The translations under genes were made by a program, and so were the position numbers. Under the pieces are notes generated by a model. It saw nothing but the letters and a program-made list of their open reading frames with translations. It made no database searches and was not told the DNA's origin. DNA of 56,176 bases from Candidatus Omnitrophota bacterium. GTDB taxonomy: Bacteria > Hinthialibacterota > Hinthialibacteria > Hinthialibacterales > JAKPRU01. The stretch is taken from positions 1 to 56,176 of the forward strand of contig JAKPYU010000510.1 in assembly GCA_029568995.1 (NCBI GenBank). Reading direction: 5' to 3'. This document shows, piece by piece, positions 8,442 through 16,315 of the stretch. The stretch's first letter is position 1. Each line of letters begins with the position of its first letter.

Positions 8442-9665
8442 ATGGGTGGATTTGTGTATCGAGCGTTATCCCCGGAAGGCCGGGAAGTGTCCGGGAACCT
8501 GATTGCATCAACGCGATCCGAAGCGGTGACTCAATTGCGGAAAGAGGGATTCCTTCCTATTGAAATCGTCTCCAAAGAGGAACAGATCGACAAGGTCGAA
8601 GAAGCGGTGGCAAAGCGGAGTCGGGGCGGGGGCGGACGAAAACGCGATATCCCCATATTCACTCGTCAGCTGGCGGCGTTATTGGCAGCGGATATCCCCG
8701 TGGATCAAAGCCTGGCGATCCTGCACGAACAGACGGAAAGCCCCGTTCTGGCGGAGGTCATTCGAAAGCTCCGCAAGGATATCACGGAGGGCGCAAGCCT
8801 ATCCGAAGCGTTTGCGAAACATCCACGATACTTCTCCAAGTTGTACTGCAACATGGTTCGGATCGGAGAGACCGGGGGAGTGCTGGACAGCGTGCTTCAG
8901 CAGTTGTCGGCGTTCATGGAAGCCGAGCAGGCTTTGCGTTCAAGTGTGGTCACCGCATTGGCGTACCCGGCGATTGTCGTCGCGGTGGGGGCGCTTTCGG
9001 TGAGCGTCCTGGTCTTCTTCGTGATTCCGAGACTTTCCTCCGTTTTTGCGGATTTCGGCGCGGATCTGCCGTTACCGACAAAAATCCTGATCGGGACCAG
9101 CCATTACCTGGTGACCTGGTGGTGGCTGCTGCTGGGAATCGGGGCAATCGCGTTCTGGGGATTCGACAAATACCGGAAATCGCCGTCGGGCAAGAGACAG
9201 ATTGATATTTTCATCAATCAATTGCCGGTGGTCGGTTCCATGCTGACCAAGGCGCATGTTGCCCGGTTTTCTCGGACCATGGGGACATTGACCTCCAGCG
9301 GCATTCCCGTGCTTCAGGCGCTTTCACTGGTCCAGGAGACCACGACGAATCATCTCATGGCGGAAGCGCTGGAACAGACCCGTGAAAAGGTCCAACACGG
9401 GGAAGGCCTTTCCGGTCCACTTCGGCGGACGGGCGCGTTTCCACCGATGGTCGTGAACCTGATCGCCGTGGGTGAGGAATCCGGGACTCTGGACAAGATG
9501 CTGCTGGAAGTGGCGGAGAACTACGATCTTGAAGTGGATCACGCCATCAAGCGGTTCATTACGCTCTTCGAACCGCTGGTGATTATTCTGATCGCCATTG
9601 GGGTGGGCGGGGTGATCGTCTCGTTCCTTCTGCCGATTCTGAGAATTGGAGAAGTCATCCAATGA
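8442..9665 (+). CDS. gspF: Type II secretion inner-membrane platform protein (GspF/PilC family)
   Basis: 407 residues, normal for the family. It begins 'MGGFVYRALSPEGREVSG', the usual GspF opening, and holds two homologous T2SSF domains (about 75-195 and 280-400), each with the FxR(Q/T)(L/M)(A/G)xLxxxGIP-type motif: 'IFTRQLAALLAADIPVDQ' and 'FSRTMGTLTSSGIPVLQ'. Transmembrane segments follow each domain ('VSVLVFFVIPRL' region and the C-terminal 'LVIILIAIGVGGVIVSFLLPIL'). It connects the GspE ATPase to the pseudopilus. The stop overlaps the following pseudopilin start by four bases (ATGA at 9662-9665). The Shine-Dalgarno sequence is poor (GAATCGAAG). Confidence 0.95.
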   Translation: MGGFVYRALSPEGREVSGNLIASTRSEAVTQLRKEGFLPIEIVSKEEQIDKVEEAVAKRSRGGGGRKRDIPIFTRQLAALLAADIPVDQSLAILHEQTESPVLAEVIRKLRKDITEGASLSEAFAKHPRYFSKLYCNMVRIGETGGVLDSVLQQLSAFMEAEQALRSSVVTALAYPAIVVAVGALSVSVLVFFVIPRLSSVFADFGADLPLPTKILIGTSHYLVTWWWLLLGIGAIAFWGFDKYRKSPSGKRQIDIFINQLPVVGSMLTKAHVARFSRTMGTLTSSGIPVLQALSLVQETTTNHLMAEALEQTREKVQHGEGLSGPLRRTGAFPPMVVNLIAVGEESGTLDKMLLEVAENYDLEVDHAIKRFITLFEPLVIILIAIGVGGVIVSFLLPILRIGEVIQ

Positions 9666-10216
9666 GACCGGCCTTTCAACGGGGATTTACGCTGGTGGAG
9701 TTGATCCTGGTGTTGACCATCATGGGTCTGCTCAGCACGACGATTGCGCCGGTGATGAAGAACTTACTGCAGGCTCAGAGATTGCCGAACGCGGCCACGA
9801 TGTTGGCATCCTCGATTCGCTACTGTCGAAGCACGGCGGTGCATCGGAGCGCACTGACACGGCTCATCTTCGATACGGAGCTCGGGCAGCTGCGCATCGA
9901 GACGGAATCCTCTCCCCTCACTCAACCCGGAGTCTTTGAGGAAGTTCCCCTGCCGATTGGCCTGCAGAAAGAGCTCGAGGAATGCGTTTCCGAGATCCAG
10001 ATCAAACAGATGGCGCAATACGGAACAGAGGATGTCGAACAGCTGGAGTTCCAGCCGGACGGGGTGATTGTCGGGCCGACCGGCACAATCAGCGACACGT
10101 TTATCTATCTCAAAGGGGAAAACGAATCGGAGGTTTACACGATCGCGGTGGTCGGGATCACCGGGCAGATATTGGTGATGGATCATGAGGCGTCAACGTT
10201 CTATGATGAGTTGTAA
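9662..10216 (+). CDS. gspH: Minor pseudopilin, GspH/FimT type
   Basis: 184 residues. A short positively charged leader MRPAFQRG precedes the prepilin peptidase site G|FTLVE, with the conserved Glu at +5, then a hydrophobic helix (LILVLTIMGLLSTTIAPVM). The segment 'ASSIRYCRSTAVHRSALTRLIFD' is typical of GspH, which forms part of the pseudopilus tip. Position directly after gspF and before I, J and K supports H. It overlaps gspF by four bases and its 3' end overlaps the next pseudopilin frame by 32 bases. Confidence 0.85.
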   Translation: MRPAFQRGFTLVELILVLTIMGLLSTTIAPVMKNLLQAQRLPNAATMLASSIRYCRSTAVHRSALTRLIFDTELGQLRIETESSPLTQPGVFEEVPLPIGLQKELEECVSEIQIKQMAQYGTEDVEQLEFQPDGVIVGPTGTISDTFIYLKGENESEVYTIAVVGITGQILVMDHEASTFYDEL

Positions 10217-10712
10217 GAAGCCCCCCCTCAGTCCCCCCGTAAACGGGGGGAGGAAGCCCGGCTCCGCGGGAGAGGGGTGCGGCTTTGCGCCTGTTGCAGG
10301 ACCCTCACCCCAACCCTCTCCCGGAGGGAAAAGGAGAAGAAGCGGATTCACGCTGGTGGAGGCAATCCTGGCGATGAGTATCATGGCCATTGCGGTGGTG
10401 GGAATTATGGGGGCGTTTTCCGGGGCATTGATGAGTGGGTCCATGGCGGAAGACTACACGCTGGCGTCCATGCGTGCGCAGCTGGTCATGGCGCAGGTCC
10501 GCGCGGGAGGCATTACACCGTATGACGTCAACCAGGGGACGTTCAGCGAAGATACGAAATTCCAGTGGTCGGTGAATTTCACGGAGAGCGAGGCAGAGAA
10601 CCTGTACGAAGTGGAAGTGACTATCGCCTGGATCCGATCCGGTCGAAAACGCGAGTTCAAGGTGACGACTTATCAGTATAGCGATCCGTATGCGACGCCG
10701 GTTTCGATGTGA
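10185..10712 (+). CDS. gspI: Minor pseudopilin, GspI type, with a repeat-derived leader
   Basis: 175 residues. The mature part begins at SG|FTLVEA with Glu at +5 and a hydrophobic helix (ILAMSIMAIAVVGIMGAF); the mature size of about 120 residues fits GspI. The leader is abnormal: from the first ATG (10185) it is 54 residues, and no ATG, GTG or TTG lies closer in frame than the ATGs at 10203 and 10206. The leader is encoded by two palindromic repeats (10217-10340), giving Pro/Gly-rich segments such as PLSPPVNGG and GPSPQPSPGGKRRR. Typical prepilin leaders are 5-25 residues. Either a long leader is tolerated, or translation starts at a non-standard codon. The gene overlaps gspH by 32 bases, which suggests coupled translation. 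Confidence 0.82.
   Translation: MRRQRSMMSCKKPPLSPPVNGGRKPGSAGEGCGFAPVAGPSPQPSPGGKRRRSGFTLVEAILAMSIMAIAVVGIMGAFSGALMSGSMAEDYTLASMRAQLVMAQVRAGGITPYDVNQGTFSEDTKFQWSVNFTESEAENLYEVEVTIAWIRSGRKREFKVTTYQYSDPYATPVSM
10217..10340. repeat. Two palindromic repeats (families C and B) forming the 5' end of gspI
   Basis: The first element (about 10217-10272) has a CCCCCCGTAAACGGGGGG core; the second (10301-10340) is a family B element with CTCTCCCGGAGGGAAAAGG. They lie between the gspH stop and the conserved part of gspI and are read through in frame as the pseudopilin leader. Confidence 0.85.
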
Positions 10713-10736
10713 GGATGTGAGGAGACAGACGGAGCC

Positions 10737-11420
10737 ATGCGCCGGAACGAGAATCACGGCGGATTTACGCTGGTGGAATTGCTGCTGGCGGCCACGTTGG
10801 GGGCGCTGGTGGTAACGGCGGCCTTTGCGTCCATCGCTCTCGTTCTGCGCGGATATAAGCAGTACAAGAACCGTTCCGATGCGTACGAACCGGCCCGTGC
10901 GGCCCTGGCGCGAATGAATCGTGAAATCTCCTCGGCGTTTCTCTCGCCGCATACCGGTCGAACGCGGTTCGTGGGTATGCCGCAAACAGTGGAGGGGATC
11001 GAGCTGGATCAACTGACTTTCGTTTCGGTCGTGAACGATCCTCAACGCTCCCTGGAAGGCGAAAGCGATTTGTGTGAGATCGAGTATTTTATCGACGTGG
11101 ACCCGGAGACTCCGGAACGCTGGCTGCAAGTGCGGTACGACGCGACGCCGGATGAAGATCCGTTCACCGGGGGTGCCAGCCACCTGCTCGGACCGAATAT
11201 CGTATCCATGACGCTCTACTATTTCGACGGAGAGTTCTGGTTGAACCAATGGGATTCCGAGGAACAGATACCGATGGCAGTCAATATCACGCTTGGCGTG
11301 TTGAAGAGCGACGCCGAGTCGCCCGAAGACCTGGAATTGTTCTCCACTATCGCGTATCCGATGGCGTATCGAGATACCGGGTCGGAAGGAACGAATGTTG
11401 AAACAACGAGCCAGACATAA
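10737..11420 (+). CDS. gspJ: Minor pseudopilin, GspJ type
   Basis: 227 residues. A nine-residue leader MRRNENHGG precedes FTLVELL with Glu at +5 and a hydrophobic helix (LAATLGALVVTAAFASIAL). The mature protein of about 218 residues with 'ALARMNREISSAFLS' fits GspJ, which joins I and K at the pseudopilus tip. It lies between I and K, in the usual gene order. The 3' end overlaps the next gene (gspK) by 26 bases in another frame. A GAGGAGACAG stretch upstream supplies the ribosome binding site. Confidence 0.87.
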   Translation: MRRNENHGGFTLVELLLAATLGALVVTAAFASIALVLRGYKQYKNRSDAYEPARAALARMNREISSAFLSPHTGRTRFVGMPQTVEGIELDQLTFVSVVNDPQRSLEGESDLCEIEYFIDVDPETPERWLQVRYDATPDEDPFTGGASHLLGPNIVSMTLYYFDGEFWLNQWDSEEQIPMAVNITLGVLKSDAESPEDLELFSTIAYPMAYRDTGSEGTNVETTSQT

Positions 11421-13359
11421 GCGCCGCAGCGGTGTGGTGCTGATTATCGTTCTCTGGGCGGTGACCCTGCTGGGCACGCTGACCCTCGTGCTGGGCCGCC
11501 AGAACCGCACCGAGGTCAAAATCACCAAGAATGTGATCGAAAGCGCGCAGACGCAGGGGCTGGCGGAGGCCGCGGTGTACCGGGCAATGGCCGAGTTGGT
11601 CCGCGACCTGGAAGAGGATACAAACGGGGCAGACGACTATCTTGATTATTGGTTCGACAACCCGGGGGCATTTGAGGACGTGAAGCTGGCCAAAGGAACC
11701 TACCGGGTTACTCATCCCAATCCAAACGACGATCTGGAAACGGCGTTCGGTCTCATGGATGAATGTTCGAAACTGAACGTCAATACGGCAACCAAGGAAA
11801 TGCTGATGACGCTGGAAGGAATGACCGCTGAGATCGCCGATGCCATTGTGGACTGGCGGGATGAAGACGATACGCCGCTCGAAAACGGAGCCGAAAGCGA
11901 CTATTACATGACTCTTCCGGAGTCGTACGAGGCAAAGAACGGGCTTTACGACACACTTGAGGAAATGCTTCTCGTGCGGGGTGTCACCCAGGATCTTTTC
12001 TATGGCGAGGATACGAATCAAAACGGGATGCTGGATCTAAACGAAAACGACGGTGATGAGAGTTATCCGTCGGACAACGAGGATGGTGTGCTCCGTCGCG
12101 GATGGGCGACTTACTTAACCTGCTATTCCTACGAGAAAAACGTCGATGGAAAAAGCAACACACGTGTCAACATCAATACGGCCACGGAAGAAGAGCTGAC
12201 CAAGGCCCTGGGGCAGTTGCTAGCCCCGGACGAGATCAAACGAATTATCGAAGCACGCGGAGATCGGCAGGATGCCTACAAGAGTGTCGGGGACCTGCTG
12301 GCGTCGGTGGACGAGATCAAAGGCTCAACCCAGGAAGCGGCCTCCGGCACGGGCGGGGGAGGAGGCGGTTCCGGGCAGGAGAGCAGCGGTGGAGGTGGGG
12401 GTGGCGGGAGAGGCGGCGGCCCGGGATCGGGGGGCAACGCGCAACCCGCCGGCGGCAGGAGCGGTGGTGGACCATCGGGAGACACATCCCGCCCATCCGG
12501 TGGGGGTGGTGCGCCGGGAGGCGGTTCCCGGCCATCCGGTAGTGGCGGTCCATCGGGAGGCGGTTCCAGTCCGAGAGGCATGGTAGATGGCTCAACTGTA
12601 GATGATGCGCTGTTCTCCGATGGGGGCAGAGTGTTGTATCAGCGCGCTCCCGGTGGTGGCGGACGCGGGGGCGGGGGACGGGGCGGAGGACGCGTGGAGG
12701 ACGGCGCGGGAGGACGGCGCGGAGGAGAAGGCAGGGGCGGGGATCGAGGCGGGGGAGGCCGTGGAGGAGGTGGCGGGCGAAGAGGCGGCCAGGATGGCGG
12801 TGGGCGGCGCGGAGGCGGTGGCCGGGGCGGTGACCAGAGTAGCGACCAGAGGCGAGGAGGGGGCGAACAAAGGCCCCAGCAGCTCGGATTGAACGCGAGA
12901 GCCGGGCAAGTGGGTACAGAGGACGCAAGAAGACAACAGGAAAGCGGGCAGGGCGGCGAGCAGTCGGCGATTCTCAGCGTCGAGAAATTCCGCCAGGTTG
13001 TGGATCAGGTGACAGTGAGCGCCGAGGAGAGAATCCAGGGACGTGTGAATCTCAACACGGTATCGGAAACTGCTCTGAAAGCCATTCTCCAGGACAAGAC
13101 GGAACTGGTTGAAGGGATACTGGCCTATCGGAATGCCGATAAAGCACCGTTTGACGATCTTGGAGAGCTTCTGGATGTTCAGGGAGTGGACCGGGCCACA
13201 TTCCGGCAGATCTGCGACCGGTTCTGCGTCCGTTCGGGGTCCTTTTCCGGTACGTTCGTCGGTTACCTGCCGGATACGCAAGCGTACAAAGAGTTGAGAG
13301 TCGTGTTGGATCGGACGGGAACCAGTCCGCGTGTCGCGTACTGGAAGGTGGTTCGGTAG
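11395..13359 (+). CDS. gspK: Minor pseudopilin GspK with a large Gly/Arg-rich insertion
   Basis: 654 residues, about twice the length usual for GspK. The leader MLKQRARHKRRSG is followed by VVLIIVLW, without the Glu at +5, as is typical for GspK. Three helix-hairpin-helix-like elements are visible: 'KLNVNTATKEML', 'RVNINTATEEEL' and 'RVNLNTVSETAL'; family members usually have one or two. An EF-hand-like loop DTNQNGMLDLNE sits at about residues 206-217, in keeping with calcium binding known in GspK. Residues about 310-492 are a low-complexity segment of Gly, Arg, Ser and Pro that splits the second and third HhH elements; the DNA there is extremely G-rich on the plus strand. The insert should be disordered and periplasmic. 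The reading frame stays open throughout, so it is not an assembly artefact of the simple frameshift kind. Confidence 0.88.
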   Translation: MLKQRARHKRRSGVVLIIVLWAVTLLGTLTLVLGRQNRTEVKITKNVIESAQTQGLAEAAVYRAMAELVRDLEEDTNGADDYLDYWFDNPGAFEDVKLAKGTYRVTHPNPNDDLETAFGLMDECSKLNVNTATKEMLMTLEGMTAEIADAIVDWRDEDDTPLENGAESDYYMTLPESYEAKNGLYDTLEEMLLVRGVTQDLFYGEDTNQNGMLDLNENDGDESYPSDNEDGVLRRGWATYLTCYSYEKNVDGKSNTRVNINTATEEELTKALGQLLAPDEIKRIIEARGDRQDAYKSVGDLLASVDEIKGSTQEAASGTGGGGGGSGQESSGGGGGGGRGGGPGSGGNAQPAGGRSGGGPSGDTSRPSGGGGAPGGGSRPSGSGGPSGGGSSPRGMVDGSTVDDALFSDGGRVLYQRAPGGGGRGGGGRGGGRVEDGAGGRRGGEGRGGDRGGGGRGGGGGRRGGQDGGGRRGGGGRGGDQSSDQRRGGGEQRPQQLGLNARAGQVGTEDARRQQESGQGGEQSAILSVEKFRQVVDQVTVSAEERIQGRVNLNTVSETALKAILQDKTELVEGILAYRNADKAPFDDLGELLDVQGVDRATFRQICDRFCVRSGSFSGTFVGYLPDTQAYKELRVVLDRTGTSPRVAYWKVVR

Positions 13360-13383
13360 CTACGGTTGGGGGAAATATGGAAG

Positions 13384-13422
13384 CCCCTCACCCCGACCCT
13401 CTCCCGGTGGGAGAGGGAGAAA
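13384..13422. repeat. Family B palindromic repeat before gspL
   Basis: Core CTCTCCCGGTGGGAGAGG. Its purine-rich right arm (GGGAGAGGGAGAAAG) runs up to within about ten bases of the next start codon (13432), so it may contribute to the ribosome binding site. Confidence 0.8.
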
Positions 13423-13431
13423 GATTAGGAA

Positions 13432-14895
13432 ATGGTAGCGAATAGGGAACATCTCGTGGCGTTGCAGATTCTGCCCGGGGCGGTGCTTTGGGTGGAATTG
13501 GAGCTGCACGGCTCAATGCCTTCTCTGCGGAACTGCGGCAGAGAGACTTTGTCTCAGGGCGAATCGTCGAACGGCGCCTGGAAGGAATCATTGCAGGAGG
13601 CAGTCTCCACGATCTGGAGCCAGGTGACACATTCCTGGATGGAGCAGCCGGAGATCCTGCTTCTGGTTCCGGACAGCCGGGTAACTTCTCGGTACTTGGA
13701 GGTTCCATCCACTGATCCCGAACGGGTGAAGAATGTTATTGCGTTTGAAGTCGGCGAAGAGATTCAGCTGCCGCCGGAGGAGATTGTCTGGGACCATCTT
13801 CGATTTCGAGGCGAATCGGAGATAGCCCGCGTTCTCTGGCTGGCGGCCAGGAACACCTCCATTCACGAATTCCTTGACGCATTACCGGCGGGATTTCCCG
13901 TTCCGAATGTGGTCACACCGGCATTGATCGGTTCGGCGGCTCTTGCGGATTCCGCTATGAAAGAGAATCCCGGACAGGCAACGATCCTGCTCGATTTGCA
14001 GGAACCGGGTGCGACGCTCCTGGTGCAGGATGTCGACGGTCTTTACTACGCCAGGTCGGTGGTTGCATCAACCTCGGAGAAAGGCGAAGGGGGTTCCCCA
14101 GAAGCCAGCGGGTTTGTTCAAGATTTGTCCCGCGAACTGACTCGAACTTTCTTTTACGCCCGTCAACGATTCAAGAACATCACGATGAAACAGGTGCTGG
14201 TTACCGGGAAAGACAACCTGTCGATAGCCCGGAAACTGACACCCCCGCCGGGGTTGAAATTGAATGCGTTGAATATGGAGGGTGCGCTGGGGGCGCTCGG
14301 ACTCAACACAAAGGACATCGCGCGGATACCGGCGGAAAGCACATCGCTGGCTGCCGCCGCCATTCTCCACATGACCCGGCGGGATCAGGTTCCCAACCTG
14401 GCCCCGGCGAGTGCGGCGGGGACCTTTGCGAGAGGATTGGGAGGACTGGCTGGTGTTGTCGGCGGGCGATTTCTGATGGTGGCGGTTCTTCTGATCGCCC
14501 TCTGTGCCGGAACCGCCGTGGGATCGACCCTCTGGAGGCAGCACGCCATTGAGGCTCGACAGGAAAAAACCGGAGTACTGCTTGATAAGGTCAAGAAACT
14601 CGAACAGGAGCAGAAGATTCTTCGCGCTCTGCAGAAAGAGCGTGTACCCTTCTCGAAAATGTTCCTGGAACTGGCCGATAAAATCCCGCAGAACGTCACA
14701 ATGACCGATCTCAGTTTCGACCTGCGGACGAAATTCACCATGAAAGGAAAGGCCGGTTCCAACCGGGATGTTGAGAACATCGTCAATATGCTCAAAGAGA
14801 TGAAGTATTTCAAAGAAGTCACGGTGGAGAAGACCGCGGTCGAGAAAGAAGGATTTGTTTTTTATATCGAGGGAACCGTGCGTCAAGGTATATAA
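13432..14895 (+). CDS. gspL: Type II secretion inner-membrane protein, GspL type (PilM-PilN-like)
   Basis: 487 residues. The N-terminal half (about 1-320) is an actin-like cytoplasmic domain of the PilM/GspL kind ('VIAFEVGEEIQLPPEEIVWD', 'GQATILLDLQEPGATLLVQD', 'FVQDLSRELTRTFFYARQRF'). One transmembrane helix follows at about 345-365 (FLMVAVLLIALCAGTAVGS), then a periplasmic coiled coil (KVKKLEQEQKILRALQKE) and a small ferredoxin-like domain resembling PilN. The fused order matches GspL, which recruits the GspE ATPase to the membrane. It sits between K and an M-like gene, as expected. The start ATG at 13432 follows AGATTAGGAA and the purine arm of a family B repeat. Confidence 0.82.
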   Translation: MVANREHLVALQILPGAVLWVELELHGSMPSLRNCGRETLSQGESSNGAWKESLQEAVSTIWSQVTHSWMEQPEILLLVPDSRVTSRYLEVPSTDPERVKNVIAFEVGEEIQLPPEEIVWDHLRFRGESEIARVLWLAARNTSIHEFLDALPAGFPVPNVVTPALIGSAALADSAMKENPGQATILLDLQEPGATLLVQDVDGLYYARSVVASTSEKGEGGSPEASGFVQDLSRELTRTFFYARQRFKNITMKQVLVTGKDNLSIARKLTPPPGLKLNALNMEGALGALGLNTKDIARIPAESTSLAAAAILHMTRRDQVPNLAPASAAGTFARGLGGLAGVVGGRFLMVAVLLIALCAGTAVGSTLWRQHAIEARQEKTGVLLDKVKKLEQEQKILRALQKERVPFSKMFLELADKIPQNVTMTDLSFDLRTKFTMKGKAGSNRDVENIVNMLKEMKYFKEVTVEKTAVEKEGFVFYIEGTVRQGI

Positions 14896-14915
14896 ACGCG
14901 CGAAGGGATGTTGAG

Positions 14916-15449
14916 ATGGCTTTATCATCAAGAGAGAAAACGTTGGCAACTGCGACGGCACTGGTGTTGGTTGTGGTGGTGCTGATTACAGGGATTCGGG
15001 GATTGCTGTCCTGGGCGGAAGGCTCCGGCGCTCACGACCTGGCACTGGGTACAGAGGGACTGGGCGATCTCCTCGCGACGCTGGATACGATCGATACGTT
15101 GGAAAAAACCAACCAGGAGATCAAGAAGAGCCTGGGCAATGAGAACTCGAAATGCATCGGGACGGGACAAGTTGTTGAAATCTTGAATATTCTCGGTGAG
15201 GCCGGTGGTCGATGCGGAGTGAAAATCACCACGTTTAATCCGACAACCCGCGAGAAGTCCAAGCCCCTGCCCTCGCTGGAATTGCAAATCGCCTTTGAAT
15301 GTCAATACGAGCAATTGGTGCGGTTTGTCGATCAGTTGGATCGGATCGAGATTCCGGTTTTTATCCAGGCTCTCCGTGTGAACTGCAAACAACCGGGTCA
15401 ACCCCAGTTGGCGGGAACCATGACGATTGTCACGTATCTGTATTCATAA
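14916..15449 (+). CDS. gspM: Type II secretion GspM/PilO-like membrane protein
   Basis: 177 residues. A short cytoplasmic start (MALSSREKT) and one transmembrane helix (TATALVLVVVVLITGIRGLLS) precede a helical segment and a small periplasmic ferredoxin-like domain ('LELQIAFECQYEQLVRFVDQLDRIEIPVFIQALRV'), the pattern of GspM and PilO. It should pair with the GspL protein encoded 20 bases upstream. Sequence similarity in this family is weak, so the call rests on topology, size and gene order. Three to four Cys residues in the periplasmic part (KCIG, GRCG, FECQ, VNCK) are unusual for GspM and could form disulfides. Confidence 0.72.
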   Translation: MALSSREKTLATATALVLVVVVLITGIRGLLSWAEGSGAHDLALGTEGLGDLLATLDTIDTLEKTNQEIKKSLGNENSKCIGTGQVVEILNILGEAGGRCGVKITTFNPTTREKSKPLPSLELQIAFECQYEQLVRFVDQLDRIEIPVFIQALRVNCKQPGQPQLAGTMTIVTYLYS

Positions 15450-15459
15450 GGAACAGCGA

Positions 15460-16296
15460 ATGGAATCCATCGTGCGGTTTCTCAAATCATTCTGGCAGCC
15501 GGTGATCGTGGCGGTACTTTCGCTGATCCTGATCGCTCAGCTGATCGGGTGGGGATACGCGGCCCTGCAGATGCGGGGTATCGATCGACTGGTTGCGGCG
15601 GCACAAGAGGAAGCCAAGCCAACCGAGGCGAGTGCCGAGAATCCGCAGCAGAAGACGCAGGGAAATCCGGGAGAATCGAGGAATCCCGGAGATATGCGGA
15701 ATCGTGGAGATCGCGGGAATCGTGGGAATCGCGGGAATCCGGCGGGTCCTGGAGGCCAGGGAAATCCCGAACTGAAGATCAGCGCGGATATTTTTTTCCG
15801 CCGAGCGTTCAACTATGAACTCTCGGCGATTTACAAGGACCAGGCAGTTATCAACGGTCAGGAGGTTAAAGCCGGGCAGCGAATTGGGAATGCCACGTTG
15901 CAGGAGATCCGCCTGGCGAGTGTCCTGATCCACGAGGATGGTCAGCCGGCACCCCGCGAGCTGGTTATGTTCCAGGGAGCCGGTGGAGGAGGACCGTCCA
16001 TGGGTGGGCCTCCACCGGGCCGGGGACCGGAAGGAGGAGGCAGACCGAGTGCGGCCTCTGCACCGGTACAAGCGGCTCCGCAAGGAGGGGGTATGGTGAT
16101 GTCGCCGCCTGGCGGTGGCTCGCGCGATCAGCGCATGGAATTCATGCAAAGGATGCGAAACGGGACCTTCAATCCCAACGACTTGACGCCGGAACAACGC
16201 CAGCGATTTGAGGAAATGAGGCAACGTCGTTCGGAACGAAGAGGACAAGGGGGTGGGGAATCCGGCGAAGGGCCGCCACCCGGACAGGGACAATAA
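15460..16296 (+). CDS. GspC-like inner-membrane protein with Arg/Gly- and Pro/Gly-rich segments
   Basis: 278 residues from the ATG at 15460, ten bases after the previous stop and preceded by AAGGAACAG; the frame is open upstream but that part overlaps gspM. One transmembrane helix (PVIVAVLSLILIAQLIGWGY, about 14-33) is followed by a short periplasmic HR-like domain ('AVINGQEVKAGQRIGNATLQ', then 'RLASVLIHEDG'), which resembles the GspC homology region that contacts the secretin. Between them is an Asn/Arg/Gly repeat (NRGDRGNRGNRGN, about 81-95) encoded by near-perfect nine-base tandem units. The C-terminal 90 residues are Gly/Pro-rich and end with an Arg/Glu-rich helix (TPEQRQRFEEMRQRRSERR). 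No PDZ domain is seen. Placement next to gspD supports a GspC role, but the call is tentative. Confidence 0.6.
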   Translation: MESIVRFLKSFWQPVIVAVLSLILIAQLIGWGYAALQMRGIDRLVAAAQEEAKPTEASAENPQQKTQGNPGESRNPGDMRNRGDRGNRGNRGNPAGPGGQGNPELKISADIFFRRAFNYELSAIYKDQAVINGQEVKAGQRIGNATLQEIRLASVLIHEDGQPAPRELVMFQGAGGGGPSMGGPPPGRGPEGGGRPSAASAPVQAAPQGGGMVMSPPGGGSRDQRMEFMQRMRNGTFNPNDLTPEQRQRFEEMRQRRSERRGQGGGESGEGPPPGQGQ

Positions 16297-16315
16297 TCTG
16301 TAGGAGAAATCCACT

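Noticed and set aside
12276..12581. Pro-rich frame on the minus strand opposite the Gly-rich part of gspK
   Set aside because: It is the complement of G-rich codons in a real gene, has no ribosome site and no domain.
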